From Bog-473 sp963745175 (lineage in GTDB: Bacteria > Actinomycetota > Acidimicrobiia > Acidimicrobiales > RAAP-2): a stretch of DNA of 64,000 bases. The stretch lies in the NCBI GenBank assembly GCA_963745175.1, contig CAVUWK010000003.1, positions 1 through 64,000 of the forward strand, given 5' to 3'. Shown one piece after another: positions 25,798 to 35,378 of the stretch (positions are counted from its first letter, which is position 1; each line of letters begins with the position of its first letter). Position numbers and translations under genes: made by a program. The notes beneath the pieces were generated by a model, which worked only from the letters and a program-made list of their open reading frames with translations, searched no databases and was not told where the DNA came from.

Positions 25798-27753
25798 TTA
25801 CGGGTGGGGCGGGGGTGGTGCTACCGCCGTCGTCGAGGTGGTGGTCGAGGGCGGGGTCGTGGTGGTCGTCGTGGTCGTCGGCGGCTGGCAGACCGAGATG
25901 TTCACCGTGGACCCGTTGTTCACCTGCGCGTTCGGAGCCGGGCTCTGGCTGTCGACGTTGCCCGGTTGCGCTCCGCCGGCGCACCCCGTGTCGAAGGTCG
26001 TGTTGGCCACGAGGCCCGCGCCCGTGATGGCCGACGTCGCCGCGTCCTGCGTCTGTCCGACGACGCTCGGCACCGAGATGCAGCTGCCGCTCGAGACGAC
26101 GAGGTTGACCGGCGTGCCCGGTGGTTCGCTCGCGCCGGAGCCCGGGTTCTGCGCAGAAACCACACCGTTGGGCTGACTCGAGCAGGCCGTGGTCTGGGAA
26201 CCCACGTTCAGCCCCGCATGGGTCAGGATGCCGCCGGCATTGGCGGGCGACTGCCCGACCACACTCGGCACCGACACCGAGGTCTGCGTGCCCGAGACGG
26301 TCAGCTGCACCTTGTGCGTTTCGAGGATCTTGGTGCCCCCGGCCGGATCCTGGCTCAGCACGGTGCCCACAGGCTGGGTGCTGCTCACGTTGTGGATGGT
26401 GTAGCCCAGGTTGGCCCCCTGCAGGAGGGCGATGGCCTGCGTCAGCTGCTTCCCCGTCACCGAGGGGACGACGACGGTGGGGATGTTCGGCCCGCCGCTG
26501 ACTACGAGGCGCACGGCGGAGTTCTTCGCCACGGACGCGCCCGACTTGGGGTCGGTCGACAGGACGTTGCCCTTGGTGACGTTGCTCGCCCGGACGGTGG
26601 TGCTGCCCACGGTGAGGTGGTCGTTGTGCAGCGTCTGCGTGGCCTGGCCTGCGGAGAGGCCGACGACGTCGGGCACGGTCACGTTGCTGCCGAGGGAGCG
26701 CAGGAGGAAGAAAGCGATGACGGCGAGGGCCACCAGGAGCAGGACCAGCACGATGATCAGGTTGCGGGTGCGCTTCTTGCGCTCGAGGTCCTCGCGACTG
26801 TCCGACGGGGCGGCTCCGGCCGGCACCGCCATGGTGCGGCCGGTGGTCGTCGGGACCGCCTGGGTCACTCCGACAGCGGCCATCATGGTGGTGACGCCGG
26901 GGTCAGCGGCCTCGACCGGTCGGCCGTCGGCGAAGCGGAGGAGGTCCGCCCGAAGCTCCTCCGCCGAGCCGTAGCGGTCGTCGGGGTTCTTGGCCATGGC
27001 CTTCATGACGACCGCCTCGAGCGCCGGCGGCACCGCGGGGTTCACCTCACGGGGGAGGGCGGGCATGTCGCGCACATGCTTGGAGGCGACGGCGACGGGC
27101 GAGTCGCCCGTGAATGGGGGGCGCCCGACGGACATCTCGTAGAGCACCACGCCGAGGGAGTAGATGTCGCTGCGCGAGTCCACCCCCTTGCCCTCGGCCT
27201 GCTCGGGCGAGAAGTAGGCGGCCGTGCCCATGACGGCACCGGTCTGGGTCAGGCTCTCCTCGGTGTTCACGGCTCGGGCGATGCCGAAGTCGGTCACCTT
27301 GACGTCCCCGTCGGGCGTGATCAGGACGTTGCCCGGCTTCACGTCGCGGTGGATCACGCCGTGCCGGTGCGCGAAGGCCAGAGCCGCCGCGACGCCGGCG
27401 CCGATGATGGCGATCTGGCGGGGCGGGATGCGCTGGGGGTCGCGCAGCACGGCGGAGAGGGGCCGCCCCTCGACGTACTCCATGACGATGAAATACGAGC
27501 CGTCGTCCTCCCCCCAGTCGAACACCGGGACGATGTTGGGGTGGGACAGGTTGGCGGCGGCCTGGGCTTCCCGACGGAAGCGCTCGACGAAGGTGCGGTC
27601 GACCGAGAGCTCCGGGAAGAGCACCTTGAGCGCGACCGGTCGCTCGAGCTGGCGGTCCATGGCGCGGTAGACCTGTGCCATGCCGCCCCGGGCGATGAGG
27701 TGGGTCAGCTCGTAGCGACCTGAGTAGATCCGCGGTGTTGCAACCGGTTCCAT
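25798..27753 (-). CDS. pknB: Serine/threonine protein kinase PknB with four PASTA domains
   Basis: A 651-residue transmembrane kinase regulating growth and division. The kinase domain (about 14-275) has the Gly-rich loop LIARGGMAQVY, Lys43 in VALKVLF, HRD at 135-137 (VIHRDVKPGNVL) and DFG at 155-157. A juxtamembrane linker leads to the membrane helix (about 331-351). Four extracellular PASTA repeats follow, starting near VTVPDVVGLSAGQ, VVPSVTGKQLTQ, SVPSVVGQSPAN and SVPSVVGQTQDA. These normally bind muropeptides or lipid II. A Thr/Pro tail ends the protein. In mycobacteria pknA, pbpA and rodA sit between pknB and pstP; here pstP follows directly. Confidence 0.97.
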   Translation of the reverse strand: MEPVATPRIYSGRYELTHLIARGGMAQVYRAMDRQLERPVALKVLFPELSVDRTFVERFRREAQAAANLSHPNIVPVFDWGEDDGSYFIVMEYVEGRPLSAVLRDPQRIPPRQIAIIGAGVAAALAFAHRHGVIHRDVKPGNVLITPDGDVKVTDFGIARAVNTEESLTQTGAVMGTAAYFSPEQAEGKGVDSRSDIYSLGVVLYEMSVGRPPFTGDSPVAVASKHVRDMPALPREVNPAVPPALEAVVMKAMAKNPDDRYGSAEELRADLLRFADGRPVEAADPGVTTMMAAVGVTQAVPTTTGRTMAVPAGAAPSDSREDLERKKRTRNLIIVLVLLLVALAVIAFFLLRSLGSNVTVPDVVGLSAGQATQTLHNDHLTVGSTTVRASNVTKGNVLSTDPKSGASVAKNSAVRLVVSGGPNIPTVVVPSVTGKQLTQAIALLQGANLGYTIHNVSSTQPVGTVLSQDPAGGTKILETHKVQLTVSGTQTSVSVPSVVGQSPANAGGILTHAGLNVGSQTTACSSQPNGVVSAQNPGSGASEPPGTPVNLVVSSGSCISVPSVVGQTQDAATSAITGAGLVANTTFDTGCAGGAQPGNVDSQSPAPNAQVNNGSTVNISVCQPPTTTTTTTTPPSTTTSTTAVAPPPPHP

Positions 27754-27806
27754 GGCGCCCTGAGCCTACGCTGGGAGCCTTCGCCGACGCGGTACCGAAA
27801 CGGCCG

Positions 27807-29427
27807 TCATGGCGCAGACGTCGTCGTCGTGACGGGGACGGTGCTCGTCGTCGTGATGGAAGCGGTCGTCGTGGTCGTCGCCGACGGCGGCGCCGGGTTC
27901 GTGGAGGTTTTCGGCCGGGGGACCGTTGTGCTCGTAGTGTGGTCGTCGTGGTCGTCGTGGTGACGATGCTGCCGACGTAGCTCTTGGCGGACTGCAGCGA
28001 GGGTCTCTGGACCCCCGCCTTCACGGGGCCGACCGCGGCAGGGAGGATGTCCGCTGTCGTGTGGCCGGTGCGATCGACCACCCTCGGGTGGAACCACAGC
28101 ACCCCGCCGGGCTGACCCTGCTTGACCACGATCTGGTCGCCCTGCGCGGTCACGATCCAGTTGTCATAGGCGTACCACTTGAGCACGAAGTAGGCGGCGA
28201 CCGGCACGGCGGCGACCAGGAGGACGAACCCGACCACCCGCGGCGTGATGCGTCGGGGGATGCCCAGCCGCCGACGGCGCGCTCCCTGCTCTCCTTCCCG
28301 GCGGGCTTCTCGCCGCCCCGGCCGGGCGGCGGGGGCGGGACTCTCGCCGTGGAGCGGGCCACCGGCACCGAAGCGGCCGCACCCATGAAGAACTCGTCGC
28401 TGCGCGGTCCGGTCTCGGCCAGCGTCGCCCCCTCGTCGCCGAAGGCCAAGTGGGCACCGGGGGCCAACGTCTCGTCCTGCCCGACCGCGGGGACGACGGC
28501 CGTGGCGTCGGACAGGTCTGACGGGCCGCTGATCTGCTGATCGGATTCTGTCCCTGATGCGGGCTCGGGCTCGGAACCCGGAGTTGGCCCAGCCGGTGTC
28601 GGCTGCACCGTCGCCACCACAGTCGTGGCGGGTGCGCCCGGTACGACGACAGCCGCACCCAGCGCGAGCGGCATGACCCGCGAGGAGGGACCGTCCCCCG
28701 GCTCGCCCACCTGGACGTCGACGACGACCACCGTGATGTTGTCGGCCCCGCCGTGATGGTTGGCCGCCTCGACCAGCCGCTGCGCCGCCTCGCCGGGGTC
28801 GTCGAACTCGCGCAGGATCGCGGCCATCTCGTCGCTTCCCACTTCGTTGGTCAGGCCATCCGAGCACAGCACCACCCGGTCGCCTGTGCGCAGCTCGAGC
28901 TGCCACATGTCGGCCTCCACCTGGGCCGAGACCCCGAGGGCCCGGGTGAGGATGTGCCGCTGGGGATGGACCGCCGCCTCCTCCTCCGTCATCTCACCGT
29001 GGCGCATCCGCTCCTCGGCGAGGCTGTGGTCGGCGGTGACCTGGATCATCTCGCCCTCGGAGAGGATGTAGGCCCTGGAGTCACCGACGTTGGCCAGGGC
29101 GAGGACGTCCCGGCCCTCCGTGCCGCCCACCAACGCCACGGCGGTCAGTGTGGTCCCCATACCCCGGAGGTCGGCGTTGAACTGGCTCTCTTGCCACACG
29201 GCGGCGTTCGCCTCCGAGAAGGCCTCGCGCAACCCGTCCACGGTCGGTGTCCGTTCGAAGGCGCGGTCCAGCGTCTCGACGGCAACGCGCGCCGCCACCT
29301 CGCCGCCGACGTGACCGCCCATGCCGTCGGCGACCGCGTACAGGTTCGGGCGCTCGAGCGGCAGATCCTGGTTGACGGTACGGACCCGCCCGACATCGGA
29401 AGCCGAGCCCGACCGCAATACGGTCAA
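27807..29427 (-). CDS. pstP: PP2C-type Ser/Thr phosphatase PstP (two frameshifts)
   Basis: The phosphatase counteracting PknB. The PP2C domain (first ~245 residues) is intact: GSASDVGRVRTVNQD, VADGMGGHVGGEVAA, ALANVGDSRAYIL, LCSDGLTNEVG and HHGGADNITVVVVDV give the metal-binding Asp and Gly motifs. After a Pro/Thr/Ala-rich linker the frame must change near 28280 to reach the membrane helix VVGFVLLVAAVPVAAYFVLK and an extracellular stretch. A second change near 27940 gives the Thr/Pro-rich tail ending at 27807. The TTG start overlaps the fhaB stop (TTGA), so the cluster is translationally coupled. The shifts are probably sequence errors, because each side reads as real protein. Confidence 0.9.
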
Positions 29428-29957
29428 CGCGTAACCTCAAAGACGGTCGAGCCGATCTGGAGCAGGTCGCCCTTGCCGAGCTTCACCGCCTTCTTGATCT
29501 GCTCGGAGTTGACGAAGGTTCCGTTGGTGGAGCCGAGGTCCTCGACCCAGAGCTGGTCGTTGCGCCGGAAGAGGCGCGCGTGGAGCGTCGACGTATAGAT
29601 GTCCTCGGGCATGGCGACACCGCAGCCCGGCGATCGTCCGATCGTCAGCTCGTCGTCGAGATCGTACGTCCGCCCGACGTGCTCCGGCGGCTGCACCACC
29701 TTGAGGTACAGCTGGCGGCGGCGGCTCGGCCGGGGTTGGCTCGCGGGACGCACGGCAGCGCGCTCCTCGCGGCGCTCCTGCCGCCGAGCCGATCGGGGCT
29801 TGCGGATGGTGGCCGGGCTCATCTCCACCCACACCGCCCGGATGACCCGGAGGAAGAACAGGAAGATGAGGGCGATGACGCCCCACTGCATGATGCGCAG
29901 GATCGCATTGAGGTTCTGAGTGGCGATGAGGACCGCGACCGGACCGGGTGCGGTCAC
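29424..29957 (-). CDS. fhaB: FHA-domain protein FhaB (FipA-like)
   Basis: A 177-residue protein with one N-terminal membrane helix (about 24-42, MQWGVIALIFLFFLRVIRAV), a basic linker and a C-terminal FHA domain (about 90-177): LTIGRSPGCGVAMPED, STLHARLFRR and EDLGSTNGTFVN. FHA domains bind phosphothreonine; in mycobacteria FhaB is a PknB substrate linked to septation. The GTG start overlaps the fhaA stop by 4 nt. Confidence 0.95.
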   Translation of the reverse strand: MTAPGPVAVLIATQNLNAILRIMQWGVIALIFLFFLRVIRAVWVEMSPATIRKPRSARRQERREERAAVRPASQPRPSRRRQLYLKVVQPPEHVGRTYDLDDELTIGRSPGCGVAMPEDIYTSTLHARLFRRNDQLWVEDLGSTNGTFVNSEQIKKAVKLGKGDLLQIGSTVFEVTR

Positions 29958-30610
29958 GACATTTCGAAGACAAGCTTCGTCGAGCCCACGCTGACCTCGT
30001 CCCCGCTGGCGAGGAGCTGCTCCCGGACCGGGGTGCCGTTGACCCTGGTGCCGTTGGTGGACCCGAGATCGGTGACGAAGACACCGTCACCCTTTCGCCG
30101 TAGCTCGGCGTGGCGCCGGCTCACGTTGGAGTCGGGCAGAACCACTTCACATTCAGGCAGCCGGCCGATGACCACGGCCGCGGAGCCCACCGGCACCCTG
30201 CGGCCGTCCGGCAGCACGAGCTCGGCCAGGAAGCCCCCGTCCTCGCTCTCGTGCACGTCGGCCGTCACCGTGAACCGCCCCGCCTTCAGGCTGTCACCCT
30301 CGAAGATCTCCACCTCGACCGGGCCGACGAAGGAATACCCCTCGATCCGCGCGTGCTCACGGGCGGCATCGGCGAGCTCGCGGGACAGGGCCTCGATGAA
30401 ATTGGAGAAGCGCCTTACGTCGGCCGGCGAGAGCGTCACGGCGAAGGCATTGGGCGCGATGAGGCCTCGTACCCCCACCCGCCGGTGCAGGTCCATCTCG
30501 CGTGTCAGCCTCCGGCCGATTTCGACCGGCTGGAGGTTGCTTCGAAACGGCTTGGCCAACGTGCCCTCCACCAGACGCTCGAGGCGCTCCTCAAACTGCT
30601 GGAGTCCCAT
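29954..30610 (-). CDS. fhaA: FHA-domain protein FhaA
   Basis: A 218-residue soluble protein. The N-terminal ~120 residues match DUF3662 (MGLQQFEERLERLVEGTLAK, with NAFAVTLSPADVRRFSNF). The C-terminal FHA domain has VVIGRLPECEVVLPDSNVSR, RHAELRR and LGSTNGTRVNGTPV. The mycobacterial protein has a long linker between these parts; here it is short. FhaA is recruited by phosphorylated MviN/PknB and restrains peptidoglycan synthesis. It is the first gene of a four-gene minus-strand operon (fhaA-fhaB-pstP-pknB), reading away from tRNA-Leu. Confidence 0.95.
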   Translation of the reverse strand: MGLQQFEERLERLVEGTLAKPFRSNLQPVEIGRRLTREMDLHRRVGVRGLIAPNAFAVTLSPADVRRFSNFIEALSRELADAAREHARIEGYSFVGPVEVEIFEGDSLKAGRFTVTADVHESEDGGFLAELVLPDGRRVPVGSAAVVIGRLPECEVVLPDSNVSRRHAELRRKGDGVFVTDLGSTNGTRVNGTPVREQLLASGDEVSVGSTKLVFEMS

Positions 30611-30743
30611 GGTCTCTGAGAGATTACCGGGCCGGTGCGCCCATTAGGGATTCCACAGCCGCCTGACCTGGCACCTCACCACGAACAGGGCCGGAAGGCT
30701 GACTTTGGGGGCCAGCCCAGCGAGTACTGTTGTCCGGTCACCC

Positions 30744-30827
<84 letters not shown>

Positions 30828-30899
30828 CCGACCGACCGACCGAGCCCGGGGGGCGAGGCGGCGCTCCCGGGCGTTCCCCTCAGGGGCCTCCGGGCCGCG

Positions 30900-32738
30900 C
30901 TACCCCACCGGGGCCGGCTCCCGGGCCAGCTTGGCCAGCTCATCAGTCACCATCTGCTCGTGCGCAGCGAGGTCGCGGCGGGCCGCCCGCGGGCTCCACC
31001 TGCCCCGCATGAAGAAGACGAGCACCGCGAACACGAACTGACCGGCGAGGCACACGAGCCACCACCGCTGCCACTCGCCCGGCGCCGCCTTCTGCGCTGG
31101 CACCAGCTTCTGCTCGGCGACGAGAAGGCTGGCCAGGTTCTGCGAGTGCACCCCCACCTGAGTGTTGATCTGGGTCTGGCTCACCGTCTGGCCGTTCTGG
31201 ATGTCCTTGGCGAGCGGGTTGTAGGCCAGCAGGCCAAGGACCTGTGGGTTGGTCAGGCCCCCGGCAGCGGTCAGCGCCTGGGTGAGACTGTGCGTCGAAT
31301 TGCACCCGCTCAGAAGGGCGGCCAGCGTCTGCGGCCCGGCCTCCTTCGTCGCCTGCAGGCCGGTGATGACCGAGGAAGGCGCGGGAGTCGTGGCGCAGGC
31401 GGGTGGCGTCGTGGACGGGGCGTAGGGCTCCGCCGCCTGGATCGCCTGCAGGGCGGTCGCCGCCGCCTGGTGGTCGACCAGGACCGTCGCGGTGGTGATC
31501 ACGTAGGGCAGCACCAGGAACGAGAGCGCCACCGTGATGCGGAGGATCCATCCCCACACCGCGAGCCCCGAGGCGGTGAGGGCGGGGTTGTGGGACTCGA
31601 CCTGCTCGGTGTAATTCGCCATCCACGGTGCGTAGGCGATGGAGATGGAGACCGCGAGCAGAACGATCACGAGGACGTTGGCGTAGTAGCCGGTATGGGG
31701 GTGGCCGGTCTGGACGATGAGGAAGCCCAACATCACCATGCCGGCGACCGCCCCGAAGAGCATGAACGGCTTGCGGACCCGCGCCAGGTCCGAGAGGAAG
31801 CCGGCCACGACCAGCCCCCCGGAGAGGAAGGCGGCGAGCCAGACGTTGATCCCGTTCGCCTGGGGCGTCGAACGGTTGAAAATGACGACCCAGTAGATGG
31901 TGAGCACGCTGACCGAGGCGTAATAGAAGAGCAGGGCGACCGAGATGGCGATGGACGAGGAGATCAGGTCGAGCTTCATCATGGAGCGGATCGGGTGAGC
32001 CGTGGCCGCCTCGACGTCGATGCCCTTGGCGCGCGCCTCGATGAGCGCGGTCTCGCGTTCGCTGACCATGAGCTGGTCGCGCAGCTGCGGCGAGAGCTCG
32101 CGCAGGAAGAAGAACGCGACGATGACGACGCCGAGGCACACCAGTCCCGAGATGATGAACTGGTCCTGCCACGGCGAGAGGTGTGTGAGCGTGTGTGTCG
32201 CGACCAGGCTGGCGCACAGCGCGCCCATGGTGGGACCGAGCGCCCAGAACCCCATGGCGACACCACGGCCCATCTGGGGCGAGAAGTCCCGCATCAGGGC
32301 GGGAGTCGAGACGAGGATGACGCCTTCCACGAAGCCGATCACGCAGTACGCCGCCGCGAATCCCCACTTGTCGTGGATGTGCGGGATGGCGAGCAGCTGG
32401 ACGAGCGCGACCACGAGCGTCCCGTAGATGGTGAGGTTGGCCCGCCCGATCTTGTCCGACAGCCCGCCGATGAATGCGCTGAAGGCGCCGATCGCGTTCG
32501 AGACGACCAGCAGGTACAGGAAGAACTGGAAGGACATGTGGTAGTAGGGCAGCAACAGCGGCGTGACCGCCCCCTCCACGTAATAGAGGTAGTAGAGCAT
32601 GATCGTCGTGAGCACGACGATGGTCAGGTATCCGAACCGCGGCCACGTATTGGGGTACTTGTAGAGCTGGCGCTTCCCGAGGGCGTTCGCCAGCCCGCTG
32701 CGATGAGAGACCCCTGACGTCACTGCTGCCGTGGTCAT
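30900..32738 (-). CDS. MFS transporter with a large extracytoplasmic loop
   Basis: A 612-residue major facilitator. The ATG is preceded by GAAAGGGGA. Helices are recognisable from about residue 35 on; the MFS motif A is GGLSDKIGRANLTIYG in loop 2-3 and a partial copy is AGFLSDLARVRKPFMLF in loop 8-9. Between the helix around residue 435 and the last helix (about 570-590) there is a ~125-residue polar, Gln/Ala/Thr-rich segment with several Cys (PPACATTP, SGCNSTHS). This loop is unusual for MFS transporters. Length and sequence give no substrate. It is a single gene. Confidence 0.9.
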   Translation of the reverse strand: MTTAAVTSGVSHRSGLANALGKRQLYKYPNTWPRFGYLTIVVLTTIMLYYLYYVEGAVTPLLLPYYHMSFQFFLYLLVVSNAIGAFSAFIGGLSDKIGRANLTIYGTLVVALVQLLAIPHIHDKWGFAAAYCVIGFVEGVILVSTPALMRDFSPQMGRGVAMGFWALGPTMGALCASLVATHTLTHLSPWQDQFIISGLVCLGVVIVAFFFLRELSPQLRDQLMVSERETALIEARAKGIDVEAATAHPIRSMMKLDLISSSIAISVALLFYYASVSVLTIYWVVIFNRSTPQANGINVWLAAFLSGGLVVAGFLSDLARVRKPFMLFGAVAGMVMLGFLIVQTGHPHTGYYANVLVIVLLAVSISIAYAPWMANYTEQVESHNPALTASGLAVWGWILRITVALSFLVLPYVITTATVLVDHQAAATALQAIQAAEPYAPSTTPPACATTPAPSSVITGLQATKEAGPQTLAALLSGCNSTHSLTQALTAAGGLTNPQVLGLLAYNPLAKDIQNGQTVSQTQINTQVGVHSQNLASLLVAEQKLVPAQKAAPGEWQRWWLVCLAGQFVFAVLVFFMRGRWSPRAARRDLAAHEQMVTDELAKLAREPAPVG

Positions 32739-33000
32739 GATGATCCCCTTTCCACCTCATCCGTGGATCGACCAGATGCTAATGGGGGTCTACTCGGTCC
32801 TGGCTGGTGATGCCGCGCAGCCCGATCGAACGCATTGCCGCCGCGGTCTCGGCGCCGCGTCCAACCCCGAGTGCTGACCGACCCGTCGGACTCGTCGCCC
32901 TCACGCGCGCGAGTGCGGGCGCCCGACGCGCATCGCAACGCCCGCGTCACGCAGAGCGGTGGCCTCGAGCCGGTTGGCGTCCTTTTCGTTCAGCCCACGG

Positions 33001-34138
33001 TCAGGCGCCCACCTCGAGCGGGACGTGCCAGGTGAGCCGGGTACCCCCCTCGCGGGAGGTGCCGAGCTCGACGCCTCCGCCGAGGCGTTCGGCCCGCTGG
33101 CGGAGGTTCTTCAGACCGAGCCCCGCCGCTGCGGCGTCGCCGATCCCGTCCCCGTCGTCGGCCACGACAAGGCGCAGTTCGTCACCGGCGGCGATCGTGA
33201 TGACCACCTGGGAAGCGCGGGCATGCTTGCCCACGTTGGTCAGAGCCTCCCGGAGGACGGCGAGCACCTCCTCGGTCAGCGGGTCGCTGACGACGGTGTC
33301 GACGGGGCCACTGAAGGAGACCTGCGGGAGAAGGCCGAGCACGGGACGCAGTTCGTGGACGAGGTCGAGGACTTTCGGATGGAGACCCTCTTTGTTGATG
33401 GTGAGCTCGATGTCGAAGATCGCCTTGCGCAACTGACGAATGGTCTCGTCGAGCTTGTCGATCGCCTCTCCGATGCGCATGACGGCCTCCGGCCGTTCGA
33501 CCAGGCGGCGCCGTTCCCTGCAGCGACAGCCCGATGGCGAAGAGGCGCTGGATCACCGAGTCGTGCAGGTCGCGAGCGATCCGGTCCCGATCCTCCGTGA
33601 GCGCCCGGTCGCGCACGAGGCCGTGCAGGCGGGCATTCTCGATCGCAATGCCCGCCGCCATCGCCAAGGCCAGCACCAGCTCCTCATCATCTTCGGAGAA
33701 CTCCGCCGCCGTCTTCTTGTTGGTCAGGTACAGGATCCCGTAGACCTCGCCGTGCACTCGGACCGGGACGCCCAGGAAGGACGTCATGCCGGGATGCCGC
33801 GCCGGGAATCCGAAACTCTCCGGGCTGGCCGCGAGGTTGGCCAGGCGAAGCGGCTTGTCCTCGGCAATCAGCGTGCCGAGCACACCCCGCCCGGTCGGGC
33901 GGGCGCCGATGGCCCGCTCCTCGTCGTGGCTCAGCCCGACGGTCAGGAACTGGTCGAGTGCCCGCCCGTCCTCGGTGAGGACCCCCAGGGCCCCGTACTG
34001 GGCGTCCACCAGGTCCCGGGCCTCCTCAATGATCCGCCGGAGCACCACCGGCAGGTTCAGCTCGGCATCGAGGATGAGGATGGCCTGCACCAGACGGCGC
34101 AGCTTGGCGGGATCGTCGATCCGGTCGAAGGGCTGCAC
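33001..34138 (-). CDS. DevS-like GAF sensor histidine kinase (one frameshift)
   Basis: The sensor of the two-component pair with the divergent regulator at 34249. From GTG 34138 a GAF domain (about 20-165: ALDQFLTVGLSHDEERAIG, GVPVRVHGEVYGILYLTNK) is followed by the HisKA_3 dimerization helix with the phospho-acceptor His in RIARDLHDSVIQRLFAIG. The frame then breaks near 33510; the other frame continues RPEAVMRIGEAIDKLDETI and ends with the ATPase domain (VVADDGDGIGDAAAAGLGLK, GTRLTWHVPLEV). It resembles DosS/DevS kinases but has a single GAF. Whether the GAF binds heme cannot be seen. The frameshift is probably a sequence error. Confidence 0.9.
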
Positions 34139-34248
34139 GGCAAGCAGGATAGAGGGGGACGAACGTCAGGTGGCCGACCGGGACGCAGCGAGGCGGCGCG
34201 ACGCCTCTGATGGCCGAAGGCCGTCGGGGGCATGGCAATATTGGGAAA

Positions 34249-34905
34249 ATGTCGATTCGGGTGTTCCTCCTCGATGATCACGAACTGGTGCGGACGGGCT
34301 TGCGCACGCTGCTCGAAGCCGAGGACGACATGGAGGTCGTCGGCGAGGCGGGGACCGCTGAGCAAGGACTCCAGCAAATCCGCGAGTTGGTGCCGGACGT
34401 GGCCATCCTCGACGTGCGCCTGCCCGATGGCAACGGGATCGAGGTGTGCCGGGAGATCCAGTCGGCCGCACCCCAGGTCAGGTGCCTCATGCTGACCTCG
34501 TACTCGGACGACGACGCCCTGTTCTCGTCGATCATGGCCGGCGCCTCGGGCTACGTCCTGAAGGAGGTGGGCGGAGATGACCTCCTGGGCGACATCCGGA
34601 GGGTGAGCCAGGGCATGTCCCTCCTCGATCCGGCGCTGACCCAGGAGCTGTTCGACCGCCTCCGCAAGGACCAGGAGGCCGAGTCACGCCTCACCGTGTT
34701 GACGCCACAGGAGCGCAAGGTCCTCGAGCTCATCGCCCAGGGACAGTCGAACCGCCAGATCGCCGAGCAGCTGTTCCTCGCCGAGGCGACCGTCAAGAAC
34801 TACGTGTCGAGCCTTCTCTCGAAGCTGGGGATGCGCCGCCGCACCGAGGCCGCCGTCTACGCCGCGGTGCTCGCTGAGCGAAAGACCTTCAACCCGAGGA
34901 ACTGA
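34249..34905 (+). CDS. NarL/DevR-family response regulator
   Basis: A 218-residue regulator. The receiver domain has the acidic pair D9-D10 in VFLLDDHELVR, phospho-acceptor D55 in AILDVRLPDGNG and the Lys in GYVLKEVGGDD. The C-terminal LuxR-type HTH (about 150-210) reads LTPQERKVLELIAQGQSNRQ and KNYVSSLLSKLGMRRRTEA, close to mycobacterial DevR/DosR. The short spacer between this gene and the divergent kinase start (110 bp) probably holds both promoters. Target genes are not evident. Confidence 0.95.
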   Translation: MSIRVFLLDDHELVRTGLRTLLEAEDDMEVVGEAGTAEQGLQQIRELVPDVAILDVRLPDGNGIEVCREIQSAAPQVRCLMLTSYSDDDALFSSIMAGASGYVLKEVGGDDLLGDIRRVSQGMSLLDPALTQELFDRLRKDQEAESRLTVLTPQERKVLELIAQGQSNRQIAEQLFLAEATVKNYVSSLLSKLGMRRRTEAAVYAAVLAERKTFNPRN

Positions 34906-34927
34906 GCACCCGGGCCGCGATGGCCTG

Positions 34928-35263
34928 CTAGGCGACCTTGACCCGCCGGTGGTCGTCGAGGGTCCGGAAATCCACCCCGACGGCCCGGAGCTGGTCCTCC
35001 AACCGCTCTCGCTCGGCCAAGGGATTGCCGAATCGGCTGGGTTCGGACTCGATGCCCATGGCGGTGCAGAGGCGAAGCAACATCCGGTCGTGGTCGAGCT
35101 CGAGCGCCAGGTCCTCAGCCATGATGTGGTGCTCCCCGTCGTGCCCGGACATGCGGCGGCGGCATTGCAGCAGGATCACGACCAGCTCTTCCCGTGAAAC
35201 CGGCAACGGCAGCGGGTCTACCTCTGCACACAGTCCGGAGAGCAATTCGCTGTACATGGACAT
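34928..35263 (-). CDS. Conserved-looking hypothetical protein, 111 residues
   Basis: An acidic, His/Asp-rich small soluble protein with segments SREELVVILLQCRRRMSGHD, EHHIMAEDLALELDHDRMLL and LAERERLEDQLRAVGVDF. The pattern is helical with no membrane segment. I do not recognise the family. The start may be ATG 35263, GTG 35266 or ATG 35257; none has a clear ribosome-binding site. Two identical 12-bp direct repeats lie 35-70 bp upstream and may be its operator. It is convergent with the response regulator. Confidence 0.65.
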   Translation of the reverse strand: MSMYSELLSGLCAEVDPLPLPVSREELVVILLQCRRRMSGHDGEHHIMAEDLALELDHDRMLLRLCTAMGIESEPSRFGNPLAERERLEDQLRAVGVDFRTLDDHRRVKVA

Positions 35264-35297
35264 CACTCATAATTTTGCCGGAATTGGGTTCGACCAA

Positions 35298-35333
35298 TAG
35301 AGCCGATACTCCTGTTTCCTGTAGAGCCGATAC
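35298..35333. promoter_or_regulatory. Pair of 12-bp direct repeats (TAGAGCCGATAC)
   Basis: TAGAGCCGATAC occurs at 35298-35309 and 35322-35333, starts exactly 24 bp apart, upstream of the 34928-35263 gene. Such spacing is typical of operator repeats bound by a regulator on one face of the helix. Confidence 0.5.
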
Positions 35334-35378
35334 GCCCTATCGTGCGTGCCACGACCTCCGCGGGGCCGACGGGGCGGA

